DNA of 64,000 nt, from positions 1-64,000 of the forward strand of contig JAYWGO010000075.1 of the NCBI GenBank assembly GCA_043778205.1. The letters are read 5' to 3'. The number at the start of each line of letters is the position of its first letter. Position 1 is the stretch's first letter. Made by a program: the position numbers and the translations under genes. The stretch is from JAAFIP01 sp043778205 (GTDB taxonomy: Bacteria; Pseudomonadota; Gammaproteobacteria; Burkholderiales; Burkholderiaceae_C). Below are positions 51,624-61,011 of the stretch, piece after piece. Below the pieces are notes generated by a model that had not been told where the DNA came from, ran no database searches, and worked only from the letters and a program-made list of their open reading frames with translations.

Positions 51624-53252
51624 ATGTTAGGTTTAATGCAGTCGCAGCCGCTGTTGATTTCATCACTCATTGAGTTTGCAGACAAACACCACGCCGACAC
51701 TGAAATTGTCTCGCGCAGGGTAGAGGGCGACATTCACCGCTACACCTGGAGCGACGTAGCCAAGCGATCGCGCCAAGTGGCCCATGCCCTTGATGGGCTG
51801 AACCTGGCTTTCAGCGACCGCATTGCCACCCTGGCCTGGAACGGCTACCGCCACTTGGAGCTGTACTTTGGCGTAAGCGGCTCAGGCAAGGTGCTGCACA
51901 CCTTAAACCCGCGCCTGCACCCAGACCAGCTGGTGTGGATAGTGAACCACGCTGAAGACCAGGTGCTGTGCTTTGACATGAGTTTTCTGCCGCTGGTGCA
52001 GGCCGTGCACGCGCGCTTTACTACCGTGAAGCATTTTGTGGCCCTGTGCGATGCCGGTAAATTGCCCGCCGACACGGGCATTCCCGGCTTAAGCAGCTAC
52101 GAAGCATGGATCAGCCAGCAGCCTACCGCCTACGACTGGCCGCAGTTTGACGAAAACACCGCCTCCAGCATGTGCTACACCAGCGGCACTACGGGCAACC
52201 CCAAGGCTGCTTTGTATTCGCACCGCTCGTCCACCCTGCACGCCTATGCGGCCGCGTTGCCTGATGTGATGTGCCTGAGCGCGCGCGACAGCGTGCTGCC
52301 TGTGGTGCCTATGTTCCATGTGAACGCATGGGGCATCCCGTACAGTGCGGCGCTCACTGGCTGCAAGCTGGTGTTCCCCGGCCCGGCGCTGGATGGCAAG
52401 TCGATTTATCAGCTGATGGAGGCTGAGAAAGTTAACTTTGCTGCTGGCGTGCCCACCGTGTGGCAAATGCTGCTAGGCCACATGAAGCCAGCGGGCCTGA
52501 AATTTAGCACCTTGACGCGCACGGTGATTGGCGGAAGTGCCTGCCCGCCAGCCATGATCCATGCCTTTCAAGAAGACTACGGTGTGGAGGTGTTGCACGC
52601 CTGGGGTATGACCGAAATGTCGCCCCTGGGCACGCTGTGCACCCTGAAAAACAAGCATTTAGCCTTGCCTAAAGAAGAGCAGATGAAAATCCGGCTCAAG
52701 CAAGGCCGCGCTATTTATGGTGTAAACATGAAAATTGTGGGCGAAGACGGGGCCGAGCAACCGCATGACGGCAAAGCCTACGGCGACCTGCTGGTCAAAG
52801 GCCCATGGGTGGTGCGCGAGTATTTCAAAGGCGAGGGCGGCAACCCACTCACTGCCGATGGCTGGTTCCCCACCGGTGATGTGGCCACCATCGACCCCGA
52901 TGGTTTTATGCAAATTACCGACCGCAGCAAAGATGTCATCAAATCGGGTGGTGAATGGATCAGCTCGATTGACATAGAAAACATTGCCATGGCCCACCCA
53001 GCTATCTTGATGGCTGCTTGTATAGGCATGGCGCACCCTAAATGGGACGAGCGCCCGATTGTTGCGGTAGTTAAGCGTCCTGGTATGGCTGTAACAGCCG
53101 CCGAGCTGATCAAGTTTTATGAAGGTAAAACGGCCAAGTGGCAAATCCCGGACGATGCGGTGTTTGTAGATGCCATTCCGCTAGGGGCTACCGGCAAAAT
53201 GCTGAAAACCCGGTTGCGGGAGCAGCTGAAAGACTACAAGCTGCCTGCATAG
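51624..53252 (+). CDS. acyl-CoA ligase, DmdB-like
   Basis: This encodes 542 residues. The AMP-binding motif is CYTSGTTGNPKA near 188. Others are HAWGMTEMSPLGT, DGWFPTGDVATID, RSKDVIKSGGEWISS, and the catalytic C-terminal Lys in GATGKMLKTRLRE near 527. The N terminus MLGLMQSQPLLISSLI resembles 3-(methylthio)propionyl-CoA/medium-chain ligases. AAGGAG lies nine bases before the start. The acid substrate is unknown; it may be what the downstream ABC importer brings in. Confidence 0.9.
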   Translation: MLGLMQSQPLLISSLIEFADKHHADTEIVSRRVEGDIHRYTWSDVAKRSRQVAHALDGLNLAFSDRIATLAWNGYRHLELYFGVSGSGKVLHTLNPRLHPDQLVWIVNHAEDQVLCFDMSFLPLVQAVHARFTTVKHFVALCDAGKLPADTGIPGLSSYEAWISQQPTAYDWPQFDENTASSMCYTSGTTGNPKAALYSHRSSTLHAYAAALPDVMCLSARDSVLPVVPMFHVNAWGIPYSAALTGCKLVFPGPALDGKSIYQLMEAEKVNFAAGVPTVWQMLLGHMKPAGLKFSTLTRTVIGGSACPPAMIHAFQEDYGVEVLHAWGMTEMSPLGTLCTLKNKHLALPKEEQMKIRLKQGRAIYGVNMKIVGEDGAEQPHDGKAYGDLLVKGPWVVREYFKGEGGNPLTADGWFPTGDVATIDPDGFMQITDRSKDVIKSGGEWISSIDIENIAMAHPAILMAACIGMAHPKWDERPIVAVVKRPGMAVTAAELIKFYEGKTAKWQIPDDAVFVDAIPLGATGKMLKTRLREQLKDYKLPA

Positions 53253-53427
53253 CGGTGCGCCGCACCTCACTGCATAAACGCGTGCAGACCAAACCACATC
53301 CAGCTTGCTGGGTTGCGCGCGAAGCCTTTAGTCTCCTAAGAGATAAGGATTACGGGCATTCACCTAGTTTAATTAACCACGTTGTCTTATACGCTATGCA
53401 TAGTTCTTTTTTTTACTGGAGTACGAC

Positions 53428-54660
53428 ATGAAATTTGCTATGAAAGCTGTTGCAGCGGGAGCCTTGATGGCAGCTGCGTTTGGTGTTTTGGCACAAAAAG
53501 GCGAGACCGTCAAAATCGCCTTTATTGACCCGCTGTCGGGCCCGTTTGCCAACGTAGGTACCAACCAGCTGAAAAGCTGGCAGTTTGCAGCCGAGCATGT
53601 GAGCAAGAAAAACGCCGCAGGTGTCAAGCTGGAAGTGGTTGGCTTTGATAACAAAGGTTCACCGCAAGAAAGCTTGAACTCAGTAAAAGCCGCCATTGAT
53701 CAAGGCTTTCGCTACGTAACCCAAGGCAACGGTTCGGGCGCTGCACTGGCCATTAGCGACGCGGTGTCAAAGCACAACGAGCGTAACCCCGGCAAAGAGG
53801 TTATCTTTTTAAACTATGCCGCTGTTGACCCTGCATTGACCAACGAGAAGTGCAGCTACTGGCATTTCCGCTTAGATGCAGACACCACCATGAAGATGGA
53901 AGCGCTGACTGCTTTCATGAAAGACCAGTCCAAAATTACCAGCGTGTATTTGCTGAACCAAAACTACTCGCACGGCCAGCAAGTAGCCAAGTACTTTAAA
54001 GAAGGTATGGCCCGCAAGCGCCCAGATGTCAAAATTGCCGGCGAAGACCTGCACCCATTGGGCCAAGTAAAAGACTTTGCCCCGTACGTGGCCAAAATCA
54101 AGCAGTCAGGTGCTGACACCATCGTTACCGGTAACTGGGGCGCTGACTTAACCTTGTTTGTTAAAGCGTTGAACGACGCTGGCCTTAAGCTGCCGATCTA
54201 CGCTTACTACGCTGGCGTGACAGGCACGCCTACCGCACTGGCTGCGGGCGGCGACATGGATGTGTACCAAATTTCTTACGGACACAGTAACTACACCGGT
54301 GAAATTGGCCAGATGATGACCGACTTCAAGAAAAAATTTAACGATGATTTCTACACACTGGCCACCTACAACGGCTCGGTCATGTTGACCGAAGCCATTG
54401 CCAAAGCCAAGTCTTCTGACCCCGTAAAGGTGGCTGTAGCACTACAAGGCATCACCTTCAAAGGGGCTAATGGCGACAACACCATGCGCAAGAACGACCA
54501 CCAGCTGCAGCAGCAAATGTTCATTTCTAAATGGCAAAAAGTGGATGCGAAAAACAAGTACAGTGTTGAGAACACAGGCTACACTTTTGCCCCTATCAAG
54601 GCACTGGATGCTTACATTGCCAGCACCCCCACCAGCTGCCAGATGAAGAACCCCGGCTGA
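53428..54660 (+). CDS. livK: branched-chain-amino-acid-type ABC transporter substrate-binding protein
   Basis: This encodes 410 residues. The signal peptide is MKFAMKAVAAGALMAAAFGVLAQ. The mature start VKIAFIDPLSGPFANVG is typical of the LivJ/LivK-like periplasmic proteins. The GG-containing ACT region and ELDADTT-type contacts are replaced by FRLDADTTMKME. It captures ligand for the importer encoded by the next four genes. Ligands of this subfamily include aromatic and dicarboxylic acids as well as amino acids. Confidence 0.92.
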   Translation: MKFAMKAVAAGALMAAAFGVLAQKGETVKIAFIDPLSGPFANVGTNQLKSWQFAAEHVSKKNAAGVKLEVVGFDNKGSPQESLNSVKAAIDQGFRYVTQGNGSGAALAISDAVSKHNERNPGKEVIFLNYAAVDPALTNEKCSYWHFRLDADTTMKMEALTAFMKDQSKITSVYLLNQNYSHGQQVAKYFKEGMARKRPDVKIAGEDLHPLGQVKDFAPYVAKIKQSGADTIVTGNWGADLTLFVKALNDAGLKLPIYAYYAGVTGTPTALAAGGDMDVYQISYGHSNYTGEIGQMMTDFKKKFNDDFYTLATYNGSVMLTEAIAKAKSSDPVKVAVALQGITFKGANGDNTMRKNDHQLQQQMFISKWQKVDAKNKYSVENTGYTFAPIKALDAYIASTPTSCQMKNPG

Positions 54661-54699
54661 TGCACTGACTGGTTTTTTGCAAAAAACTGAAGTATGTTT

Positions 54700-54727
54700 A
54701 AAAAAGCCGGGCTAGCCCGGCTTTTTT
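54700..54727 (+). terminator. rho-independent terminator after livK
   Basis: AAAAAAGCCGGGCTAGCCCG followed by GCTTTTTT is a perfect GC-rich hairpin with a T-run, 40 bp after the stop. It probably gives more substrate-binding protein than channel subunits. Confidence 0.9.
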
Positions 54728-54854
54728 ATTAATAATCAGTTTATTCATCTAAAACCCATTTATAAGTTAACTTGCTAATTAGCTTTGCCAATCCGACGTG
54801 GTGTTGGCGTTTAAAAATTAGTTTTTTCCACTCGCAACCCAAAGGGCCTCGTGC

Positions 54855-55802
54855 ATGGAGTTTTTTACTATTTCACTGCTTAACGGTGTCAGCTACGGGC
54901 TGCTGCTGTTTATGCTCAGCTCAGGCCTCACGCTGATTTTCAGCATGATGGGTGTGCTTAATTTTGCACACGCTTCGTTTTACATGCTGGGGGCGTATTT
55001 TGCCTACAGCGTAACGTCTCTGGTGGGCTTTTGGCCTGCGCTGATCGTGGCACCATTGTTGGTAGGTTTAATCGGCGCAGGGTTTGAAAAATACTGCCTG
55101 CGCAAAGTGCACCAGTACGGCCATGTGCCTGAGCTATTGATTACTTTTGGTTTGAGCTACATCATCCTTGAGCTGGTGCAGTTGGTGTGGGGCCGCAGCT
55201 CGGCGGACTACAGGGTGCCCGCCGCTTTGGATGGGCCTTTGTTTACCATTTACGGCACCCAGTTTCCTATGTACCGGGGCTTCATGATGGGCGTGGCCAT
55301 TGTCATGCTGATCAGCATATGGCTGCTGCTTACACGTACGCGCATTGGGCTGGTGATTCAGGCTGCGCTTACCCACCCCGACTCGGTTGAATCGCTAGGC
55401 CACAATGTGCCGCGCGTTTTCATGCTGGTGTTTGGCGGTGGTGCGGCCTTAGCCGGGCTGGCAGGGGTTATTGGCGGCAACGCCTTTGTAACTGAGCCGG
55501 GCATGGCGGCCACGGTAGGCTCGGTCATCTTTGTGGTGGTAGTTGTTGGCGGCATGGGCTCCTTGTCGGGCGCGTTTGTGGCATCGCTGCTGATTGGCGT
55601 GCTGCAAACTTTTGCCGTGGGTATTGATGCCTCACTCATGGGTGGGCTTAACCTGGCAGGGGCTGGCATTACCTCCAGCACCTTTGGCTACGCGCTGTTC
55701 AAGCTCAAGATAAGCCAGATCGCGCCGATTTTGCCGTATTTGTTTTTGGTGTTAATCCTGATCTTCCGGCCCCGTGGCTTGATGGGCACGAGGGAAGGTT
55801 AA
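54855..55802 (+). CDS. livH: branched-chain-amino-acid-type ABC transporter permease LivH
   Basis: This encodes 315 residues with about eight membrane segments. Conserved LivH blocks are GVSYGLLLFMLSSGLTLIFS near the start, MGVLNFAHASFYMLGAY, and GGMGSLSGAFVASLLIGVLQ. It forms half of the membrane channel with LivM. The stop is 4 bp before the livM start. Confidence 0.93.
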   Translation: MEFFTISLLNGVSYGLLLFMLSSGLTLIFSMMGVLNFAHASFYMLGAYFAYSVTSLVGFWPALIVAPLLVGLIGAGFEKYCLRKVHQYGHVPELLITFGLSYIILELVQLVWGRSSADYRVPAALDGPLFTIYGTQFPMYRGFMMGVAIVMLISIWLLLTRTRIGLVIQAALTHPDSVESLGHNVPRVFMLVFGGGAALAGLAGVIGGNAFVTEPGMAATVGSVIFVVVVVGGMGSLSGAFVASLLIGVLQTFAVGIDASLMGGLNLAGAGITSSTFGYALFKLKISQIAPILPYLFLVLILIFRPRGLMGTREG

Positions 55803-55806
55803 GCGT

Positions 55807-57102
55807 ATGAAAAAAAATGTCTATGAATTTAAACCGCTCAACATTGGGCGCTGGTTGATTTGGGGCTTGTTTGCCCTGGTCTTGGTCGTGGTACCTGCGC
55901 TTTTTACCTCCAGTTTGAGCCATACCATGCTTAGCCAAATGGGGATTGCCATCATTGTGTGCTTAAGCTACAACATGCTTTTGGGCCAAGGCGGCATGCT
56001 CAGCTTTGGCCATGCCGTGTATTCTGGTATGGGCTCGTTTTTAGCCATCCATACGCTCAATCTGGCCACTGCAGGCAAGGTGGCGATTCCAGTCAGTTTG
56101 GTTCCCATAGTCGGCGGGTTGGCGGGCTTGGCAGTGGCTGCAATTTTGGGCTACGTCACTACCAAAAAAGCCGGTACCACCTTTGGCATGATCACATTGG
56201 GTGTAGGTGAGTTGGTGTGGGCCAGCTCGCTGATGTTCCCAGAGTTTTTTGGCGGCGAGGGCGGCGTGAGTGGCAACCGCGTGACAGGCTCAAAACCTTT
56301 TGGCATTAGCTTTGGCCCGCAAATTCAACTCTACTATTTGATTGCGATCTACACCTTTGTGTGCACCGCGCTGATGTTTGCTTTTACCCGCACGCCGCTG
56401 GGCCGGATGCTCAACGCTGTGCGAGACAACCCTGAGCGGGTAGAGTTTGTAGGCTACGACACACAAAAAGTACGTTACATCGCCTTTATCGTCGCCGGGT
56501 TTTTTGCGGGCATTTCAGGTGGCTTGGCGGCGCTGAACTTTGAGATTGTGACCTCTGAGGTGGTTAGTGGCTACCGTTCAGGTGCCTACCTGCTGTTTAC
56601 CTTTTTAGGCGGTGCTACTTTCTTTTTTGGCCCTATCTTGGGCGCTATTTTGATGGTATTGGCTTTTGTGTTGCTGTCTGAATTGACCAAGGCCTGGCTC
56701 TTGTACTTAGGGCTGATTTTCTTATTCATGGTGATGTACGCCCCTGGCGGCGTGGCATCACTCATTATGATGAACCTGCGGGTGGCATCGTTTGGCTTTT
56801 TGCGCAAGCTGTGGGTTAGCTACTTGGCTTTGGCTGTGACGGCCATGGTGGCCCTGCTAGGCGCTGCCAGCATGATTGAGATGGTCTACCACCTGCAGCT
56901 TAATGCTGCCTTGGGGCCTGATATGACTTTTTTGAGCATGCCGCTGAACGCTAAAAGTCTCAACAGCTGGTTTGGCGCAGGTTTTGTGCTGCTCACTGGC
57001 ATTGGGCTGTTTGAGCTGTGCCGCAGGCAGTACCTGCACCAGTGGGGCGAGATACAGCAAGACATTGAAAAAGAAATTAAGCGCAGGGAGGCTACGTTAT
57101 GA
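55807..57102 (+). CDS. livM: branched-chain-amino-acid-type ABC transporter permease LivM
   Basis: This encodes 431 residues, longer than the usual roughly 320-residue LivM because of a C-terminal region after about 320 with further hydrophobic segments. Motifs are LLGQGGMLSFGHAVYSGMG, RTPLGRMLNAVRDNPERVEFVGYD, and GGLAALNFEIVTSEV. The stop overlaps the livG start by four bases (ATGA). Confidence 0.92.
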   Translation: MKKNVYEFKPLNIGRWLIWGLFALVLVVVPALFTSSLSHTMLSQMGIAIIVCLSYNMLLGQGGMLSFGHAVYSGMGSFLAIHTLNLATAGKVAIPVSLVPIVGGLAGLAVAAILGYVTTKKAGTTFGMITLGVGELVWASSLMFPEFFGGEGGVSGNRVTGSKPFGISFGPQIQLYYLIAIYTFVCTALMFAFTRTPLGRMLNAVRDNPERVEFVGYDTQKVRYIAFIVAGFFAGISGGLAALNFEIVTSEVVSGYRSGAYLLFTFLGGATFFFGPILGAILMVLAFVLLSELTKAWLLYLGLIFLFMVMYAPGGVASLIMMNLRVASFGFLRKLWVSYLALAVTAMVALLGAASMIEMVYHLQLNAALGPDMTFLSMPLNAKSLNSWFGAGFVLLTGIGLFELCRRQYLHQWGEIQQDIEKEIKRREATL

Positions 57103-57902
57103 CAGACACAATGACGCAAGCCAACGCGGGCACACCGGGCTTTGCATTGGAACTGAAAGCCCTGCGCAAAAGCTTTGGCAAAACCGAGATTATTCGCGGT
57201 ATCAACTTGGCAGTCAGTGCGGGTGAACGCATTGCCATCATTGGCCCCAACGGCGCTGGCAAGTCCACGCTGTTTAATTTGATCAGCGGGCGCTTTGCGC
57301 CCACTTCGGGCGACGTGCTGCTAAATGGTGCCAGGCTGAACGGCAAAAAACCGTTTGAAATCAACCGCATGGGCTTGTCGCGCAGCTTTCAAATTACCAA
57401 TATTTTCCCCAAACTGAGCGTTTTTGAGAACCTGCGCTGCGGTGTGCTGTGGAGCCTGGGCTACAAGTACACCATGTTCAAGTTTTTGGCCAATTTGAAC
57501 GATGCCAACGACCGGGCCGATGCGCTGATGGAAATGATCAAGCTGGACAAAAAGCGTGACGTGCTGGCCATGAACCTTACCTACGCAGAGCAGCGTGCAC
57601 TAGAGATTGGTATCACCATTGCAGGCGGTGCCAACGTGATTTTGCTGGACGAGCCTACAGCGGGCATGAGCAAGTCTGAAACCAGCCGTTTTATTGGCTT
57701 GATTAAAAGTGTGACGGTGGGTAAAACCTTGCTGACGGTGGAGCACGACATGGGCGTGGTGTTTGGTTTGGCCGACAAAATAGCCGTGGTGGTGTATGGC
57801 GAAGTGCTGGCTTTTGACACGCCTGAGGCTGTGCGGGCCAATGCCAAGGTGCAAGAGGCTTATTTGGGCTCGCACATTGCTGATGCGCAAGGAGGACACT
57901 GA
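57099..57902 (+). CDS. livG: ABC transporter ATP-binding protein LivG, with degenerate signature motif
   Basis: This encodes 267 residues. Walker A is GPNGAGKST (K55), Walker B is VILLDEP with catalytic E185, and the switch His is in TVEHDMG. The signature motif, normally LSYG(Q/E)Q, here reads LTYAEQ (160-165), so its first conserved Gly is Ala. It pairs with LivF in the importer motor; the consequence of this change is discussed in the findings. Confidence 0.92.
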   Translation: MTDTMTQANAGTPGFALELKALRKSFGKTEIIRGINLAVSAGERIAIIGPNGAGKSTLFNLISGRFAPTSGDVLLNGARLNGKKPFEINRMGLSRSFQITNIFPKLSVFENLRCGVLWSLGYKYTMFKFLANLNDANDRADALMEMIKLDKKRDVLAMNLTYAEQRALEIGITIAGGANVILLDEPTAGMSKSETSRFIGLIKSVTVGKTLLTVEHDMGVVFGLADKIAVVVYGEVLAFDTPEAVRANAKVQEAYLGSHIADAQGGH

Positions 57903-57904
57903 GC

Positions 57905-58609
57905 ATGTCAAAATTATTAGCTATTGAAAACCTCCACGCCTACTACGGCAAAAGCCATGTGCTGCATGGCGTGAATTTTGAGGTAAATGCGGGTGAAATT
58001 GTGGCCCTCCTGGGGCGCAACGGTTCGGGCCGCAGCACTACGGCCAAGGCCATCATGGGCTTGGTGGACTGCGAAGGCTCTATGCTGTGGAAAGACCAGC
58101 AAATCACGGGTAAAAAAGCTTTTGAAGTCGCCCACTTGGGTATTGGTTATGTGCCAGAAAACCGCGATATTTTCCCTAGCCTCACGGTGCACCAAAACCT
58201 GATGTTGGGCCAAAAAAGCGGTGCTAAAAACCCACGCTGGGCATTTGAAGACATGTACCAAATGTTCCCCCGCCTTAAAGAGCGCCAGCATACAGAGGCA
58301 GGTGTGCTGTCTGGTGGTGAGCAGCAAATGCTCACCCTGTGCCGTACTTTGATGGGCGATCCAGACTTGATCATCATTGACGAGCCCACCGAGGGCTTGG
58401 CACCGAAGATCGTTGAGCTGGTGGCGCAGTATCTGCAGGAGCTGAAAAAACGCGGTATTTCTGTGCTTTTGATCGAACAAAAGCTGACGATTGCCATGGC
58501 CATTTCAGACCGTGCTTTGGTCATGGGCCATGGCAGTATCGTGTTTCAGGGGACTCCTGATAGCCTGCGTGCCGATGCGTATATTCGCAAAGAATGGCTG
58601 GAGGTGTAA
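57905..58609 (+). CDS. livF: ABC transporter ATP-binding protein LivF, with Arg in place of the Walker A lysine
   Basis: This encodes 234 residues. Walker A reads GRNGSGRST, with Arg43 where ATPases have Lys (codon CGC at 58031-58033). The signature LSGGEQ (135-140) and Walker B DLIIIDEP with E160 are normal, and the switch segment is LLIEQKL. The change is clear in the sequence. It starts 2 bp after livG. Confidence 0.92.
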   Translation: MSKLLAIENLHAYYGKSHVLHGVNFEVNAGEIVALLGRNGSGRSTTAKAIMGLVDCEGSMLWKDQQITGKKAFEVAHLGIGYVPENRDIFPSLTVHQNLMLGQKSGAKNPRWAFEDMYQMFPRLKERQHTEAGVLSGGEQQMLTLCRTLMGDPDLIIIDEPTEGLAPKIVELVAQYLQELKKRGISVLLIEQKLTIAMAISDRALVMGHGSIVFQGTPDSLRADAYIRKEWLEV

Positions 58610-58623
58610 TTTATGCCACCAAA

Positions 58624-58683
58624 GCTACTACTAAATTTATAGCTGTCCGTGCAGCATTTCCTTGGGTCATAAGCTTAAAAGGC
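58624..58683 (-). repeat. dispersed palindromic repeat, copy I
   Basis: On the minus strand it reads ATGACCCAAGGAAATGCTGC, then ACGGACAGCTATAAATTT and AGTAGTAGCTT, nearly matching copy C. It lies in the 229-bp gap between livF and the FadB-like gene. Confidence 0.8.
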
Positions 58684-58756
58684 TCCCAAATTAGCTGTAT
58701 TGATGCTTCTGAGACAGTTTGCCTACGAAAGCAGACAGATTGTGCTTAAAATAAGT

Positions 58757-58778
58757 AAAAAGAACGATCGTACTTTTT
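58757..58778. promoter_or_regulatory. 22-bp palindrome before the beta-oxidation genes, TetR-type operator candidate
   Basis: AAAAAG-A-ACGATCGT-A-CTTTTT is symmetric except for one A/A position on each side of the perfect ACGATCGT core. It lies 60 bp before the FadB-like start codon, where a fatty-acid-responsive TetR-family repressor would act. No such regulator is in the window. Confidence 0.55.
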
Positions 58779-58838
58779 TGTATTTTGCAGCACACTACGC
58801 TACCCATTCCATTGTTTTAACGCTCGAGAGGATGCCCC

Positions 58839-60962
58839 ATGACGGCAGAGACCAAAGCCCACGGCGACGTGGCAGTCATTACGCTGAACAACCCACCGGT
58901 CAACGGCCTGGGTTTGGCCACCCGCACCGCTTTTGTGGCCGCGCTGGCCAAAGCGCAGCTGGACAGCAAAATCAAAGCCATCGTTGTCACCGGCGCTGGC
59001 AAAGCGTTTTCGGGCGGCGCCGATATCAAAGAATTTGGCTCGCCCAAGTCGCTGCAAGAGCCTAACTTGCTCAGCTTGATCTTGGCCTGTGAAAACTCTC
59101 CTAAAGTGATTGTGGCTGCAGTGCACACCACCTGCATGGGTGGAGGCCTCGAGCTGGCCCTGGGCTGCCACTACCGCGTGATGGCCCCCGGCTGTAACGT
59201 GGCTTTGCCAGAAGTCAAGCTGGGCTTGATTCCGGGTGCGGGTGGCACGCAGCGCCTGCCACGTGTGCTGGGCGTAGAGACCGCATTGAACATGATTGTC
59301 AGCGGCGAACCGGTCAAAAGCGAAATGCTGGCCATGTTGCCTGGCCAAAAACTGATCGATGCCATGGCCAAGTCGCCAGAGTCTTTGATTGAAGAAGCCG
59401 TAGCCATGGCGCGGGCCAAAGCCGATGCGCATGCCAAAGACAAATCCCCACTGCCCTTGGTGCGCAACCTGCCTTGCCGCCACCCGCTGGGGGATGCGTA
59501 CTTTCAGTTTGCGCGCAATATGGTCAAGGGTATGAGCAAAAACTACCCCGCCCCTGCCAAGTGCGTGGACGCAGTGGAAGCCGCTACCAAGCAAAAATTT
59601 GACCTTGGCATGGCCACCGAGCGAGATATTTTTATCAACCTGATGTGGACACCAGAGTGCCGCGCGCTGCGCCACCTGTTTATCGCCGAACGCGCAGCCA
59701 GCAAGATACCCGATGTGCCTGAAGATACCCCTAAGCGCGACATCAAGTCGATAGCCGTGATTGGTGCGGGCACCATGGGCGGCGGCATCAGCATGAACTT
59801 TTTGAACGCGGGCATCCCCGTCAAAATGTTGGAAATGAAACAAGAAGCCTTAGACAAAGGCATTGGCATCATCCGCAAAAACTACGAGTCGCAAGTCGCC
59901 AAAGGCAAGCTAAAGCAAGCCGTGTACGAGCAGCGCATGGGCCTGTTGTCCACCACGTTGGAGTATGCCGACCTGAAAGATGCCGACATGGTGATTGAGG
60001 CCGTGTTTGAAGAGATGGGCGTGAAAGAAAAAGTCTTTAGCCAGCTGGACAAAGTGATGAAGAAGGGTGCCATCCTGGCATCCAACACATCTACACTGGA
60101 CATGGACAAAATTGCCAGCTTTACCAAGCGCCCACAAGATGTGATCGGCACCCACTTCTTTAGCCCCGCTAACGTGATGAAGTTGCTGGAAGTCGTGCGC
60201 GGTAAAAAGACGGGCAAAGACGTGCTGGCTACGGTGATGGCGCTGGGCAAAAAAATCAAGAAAACCTCGGTCGTCTCGGGTGTGTGCGATGGCTTTATCG
60301 GCAACCGCATGATTGAGCAGTACAGCCGCCAAGCAGGCTTTTTGCTGGAAGAAGGCGCAAGCGTTCAGCAGATCGACAAAGCGGTAGAGAAGTTTGGTTT
60401 TGCCATGGGCCCGTTCCGCATGGGTGACTTGGCGGGTAACGACATTGGCTGGGCAATCCGCAAGCGTCGCTACCAAGAGAAGCCAAAAATGAAATACAGC
60501 AAAACTGCAGATTTGCTCTGCGAGCTAGGCCGCTATGGCCAGAAAACTGGCGCGGGCTGGTACGACTACGTGCCCGGCAAGCGCGATGCGCTGGTGTCTG
60601 ACGTGGTGACACAAATGATCGACAAACACCGCAAAGCCATTGGCTTGGCACCGCGTAAAATCAGCGACGAAGAAATTGTGCAGCGTCTGGTGTTTTCACT
60701 GGTCAACGAAGCCGCGCATATTTTGGAGGAAGGCATTGCCAGCAAAGCGGGCGACATCGACATGGTGTACCTGACCGGCTACGGCTTCCCCATCTACCGC
60801 GGTGGCCCTATGCACTACGCAGACCAATTAGGCCTGTTTAACGTGTGCATGGCTATGAACAGCTTTGCCAAAAACCCGAACGACGATGCTGAGTTTTGGA
60901 AACCCGCACCCCTGCTGGCACGCTTGGCATCTGAAGGCAAAACCTTCAGCGCTGCGAGCTAA
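58839..60962 (+). CDS. bifunctional enoyl-CoA hydratase/3-hydroxyacyl-CoA dehydrogenase (FadB/FadJ-like)
   Basis: This encodes 707 residues. The N-terminal crotonase domain has both hydratase glutamates (E105 in GGGLELALGC and E125 in LPEVKLGLIPG). The dehydrogenase part starts at about 303 with the NAD loop VIGAGTMGGGISM, then SNTSTLDMDKIA, HFFSPANVMKLLEVV with the catalytic His, and two C-terminal helical domains with FGFAMGPFRMGDLAG. It carries out two successive steps of beta-oxidation. The thiolase gene follows after one small gene. Confidence 0.95.
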   Translation: MTAETKAHGDVAVITLNNPPVNGLGLATRTAFVAALAKAQLDSKIKAIVVTGAGKAFSGGADIKEFGSPKSLQEPNLLSLILACENSPKVIVAAVHTTCMGGGLELALGCHYRVMAPGCNVALPEVKLGLIPGAGGTQRLPRVLGVETALNMIVSGEPVKSEMLAMLPGQKLIDAMAKSPESLIEEAVAMARAKADAHAKDKSPLPLVRNLPCRHPLGDAYFQFARNMVKGMSKNYPAPAKCVDAVEAATKQKFDLGMATERDIFINLMWTPECRALRHLFIAERAASKIPDVPEDTPKRDIKSIAVIGAGTMGGGISMNFLNAGIPVKMLEMKQEALDKGIGIIRKNYESQVAKGKLKQAVYEQRMGLLSTTLEYADLKDADMVIEAVFEEMGVKEKVFSQLDKVMKKGAILASNTSTLDMDKIASFTKRPQDVIGTHFFSPANVMKLLEVVRGKKTGKDVLATVMALGKKIKKTSVVSGVCDGFIGNRMIEQYSRQAGFLLEEGASVQQIDKAVEKFGFAMGPFRMGDLAGNDIGWAIRKRRYQEKPKMKYSKTADLLCELGRYGQKTGAGWYDYVPGKRDALVSDVVTQMIDKHRKAIGLAPRKISDEEIVQRLVFSLVNEAAHILEEGIASKAGDIDMVYLTGYGFPIYRGGPMHYADQLGLFNVCMAMNSFAKNPNDDAEFWKPAPLLARLASEGKTFSAAS

Positions 60963-61011
60963 ACTGCGCCCTTTCTGCATTCCACACCACCACCAAAACA
61001 AGGATGCCATT

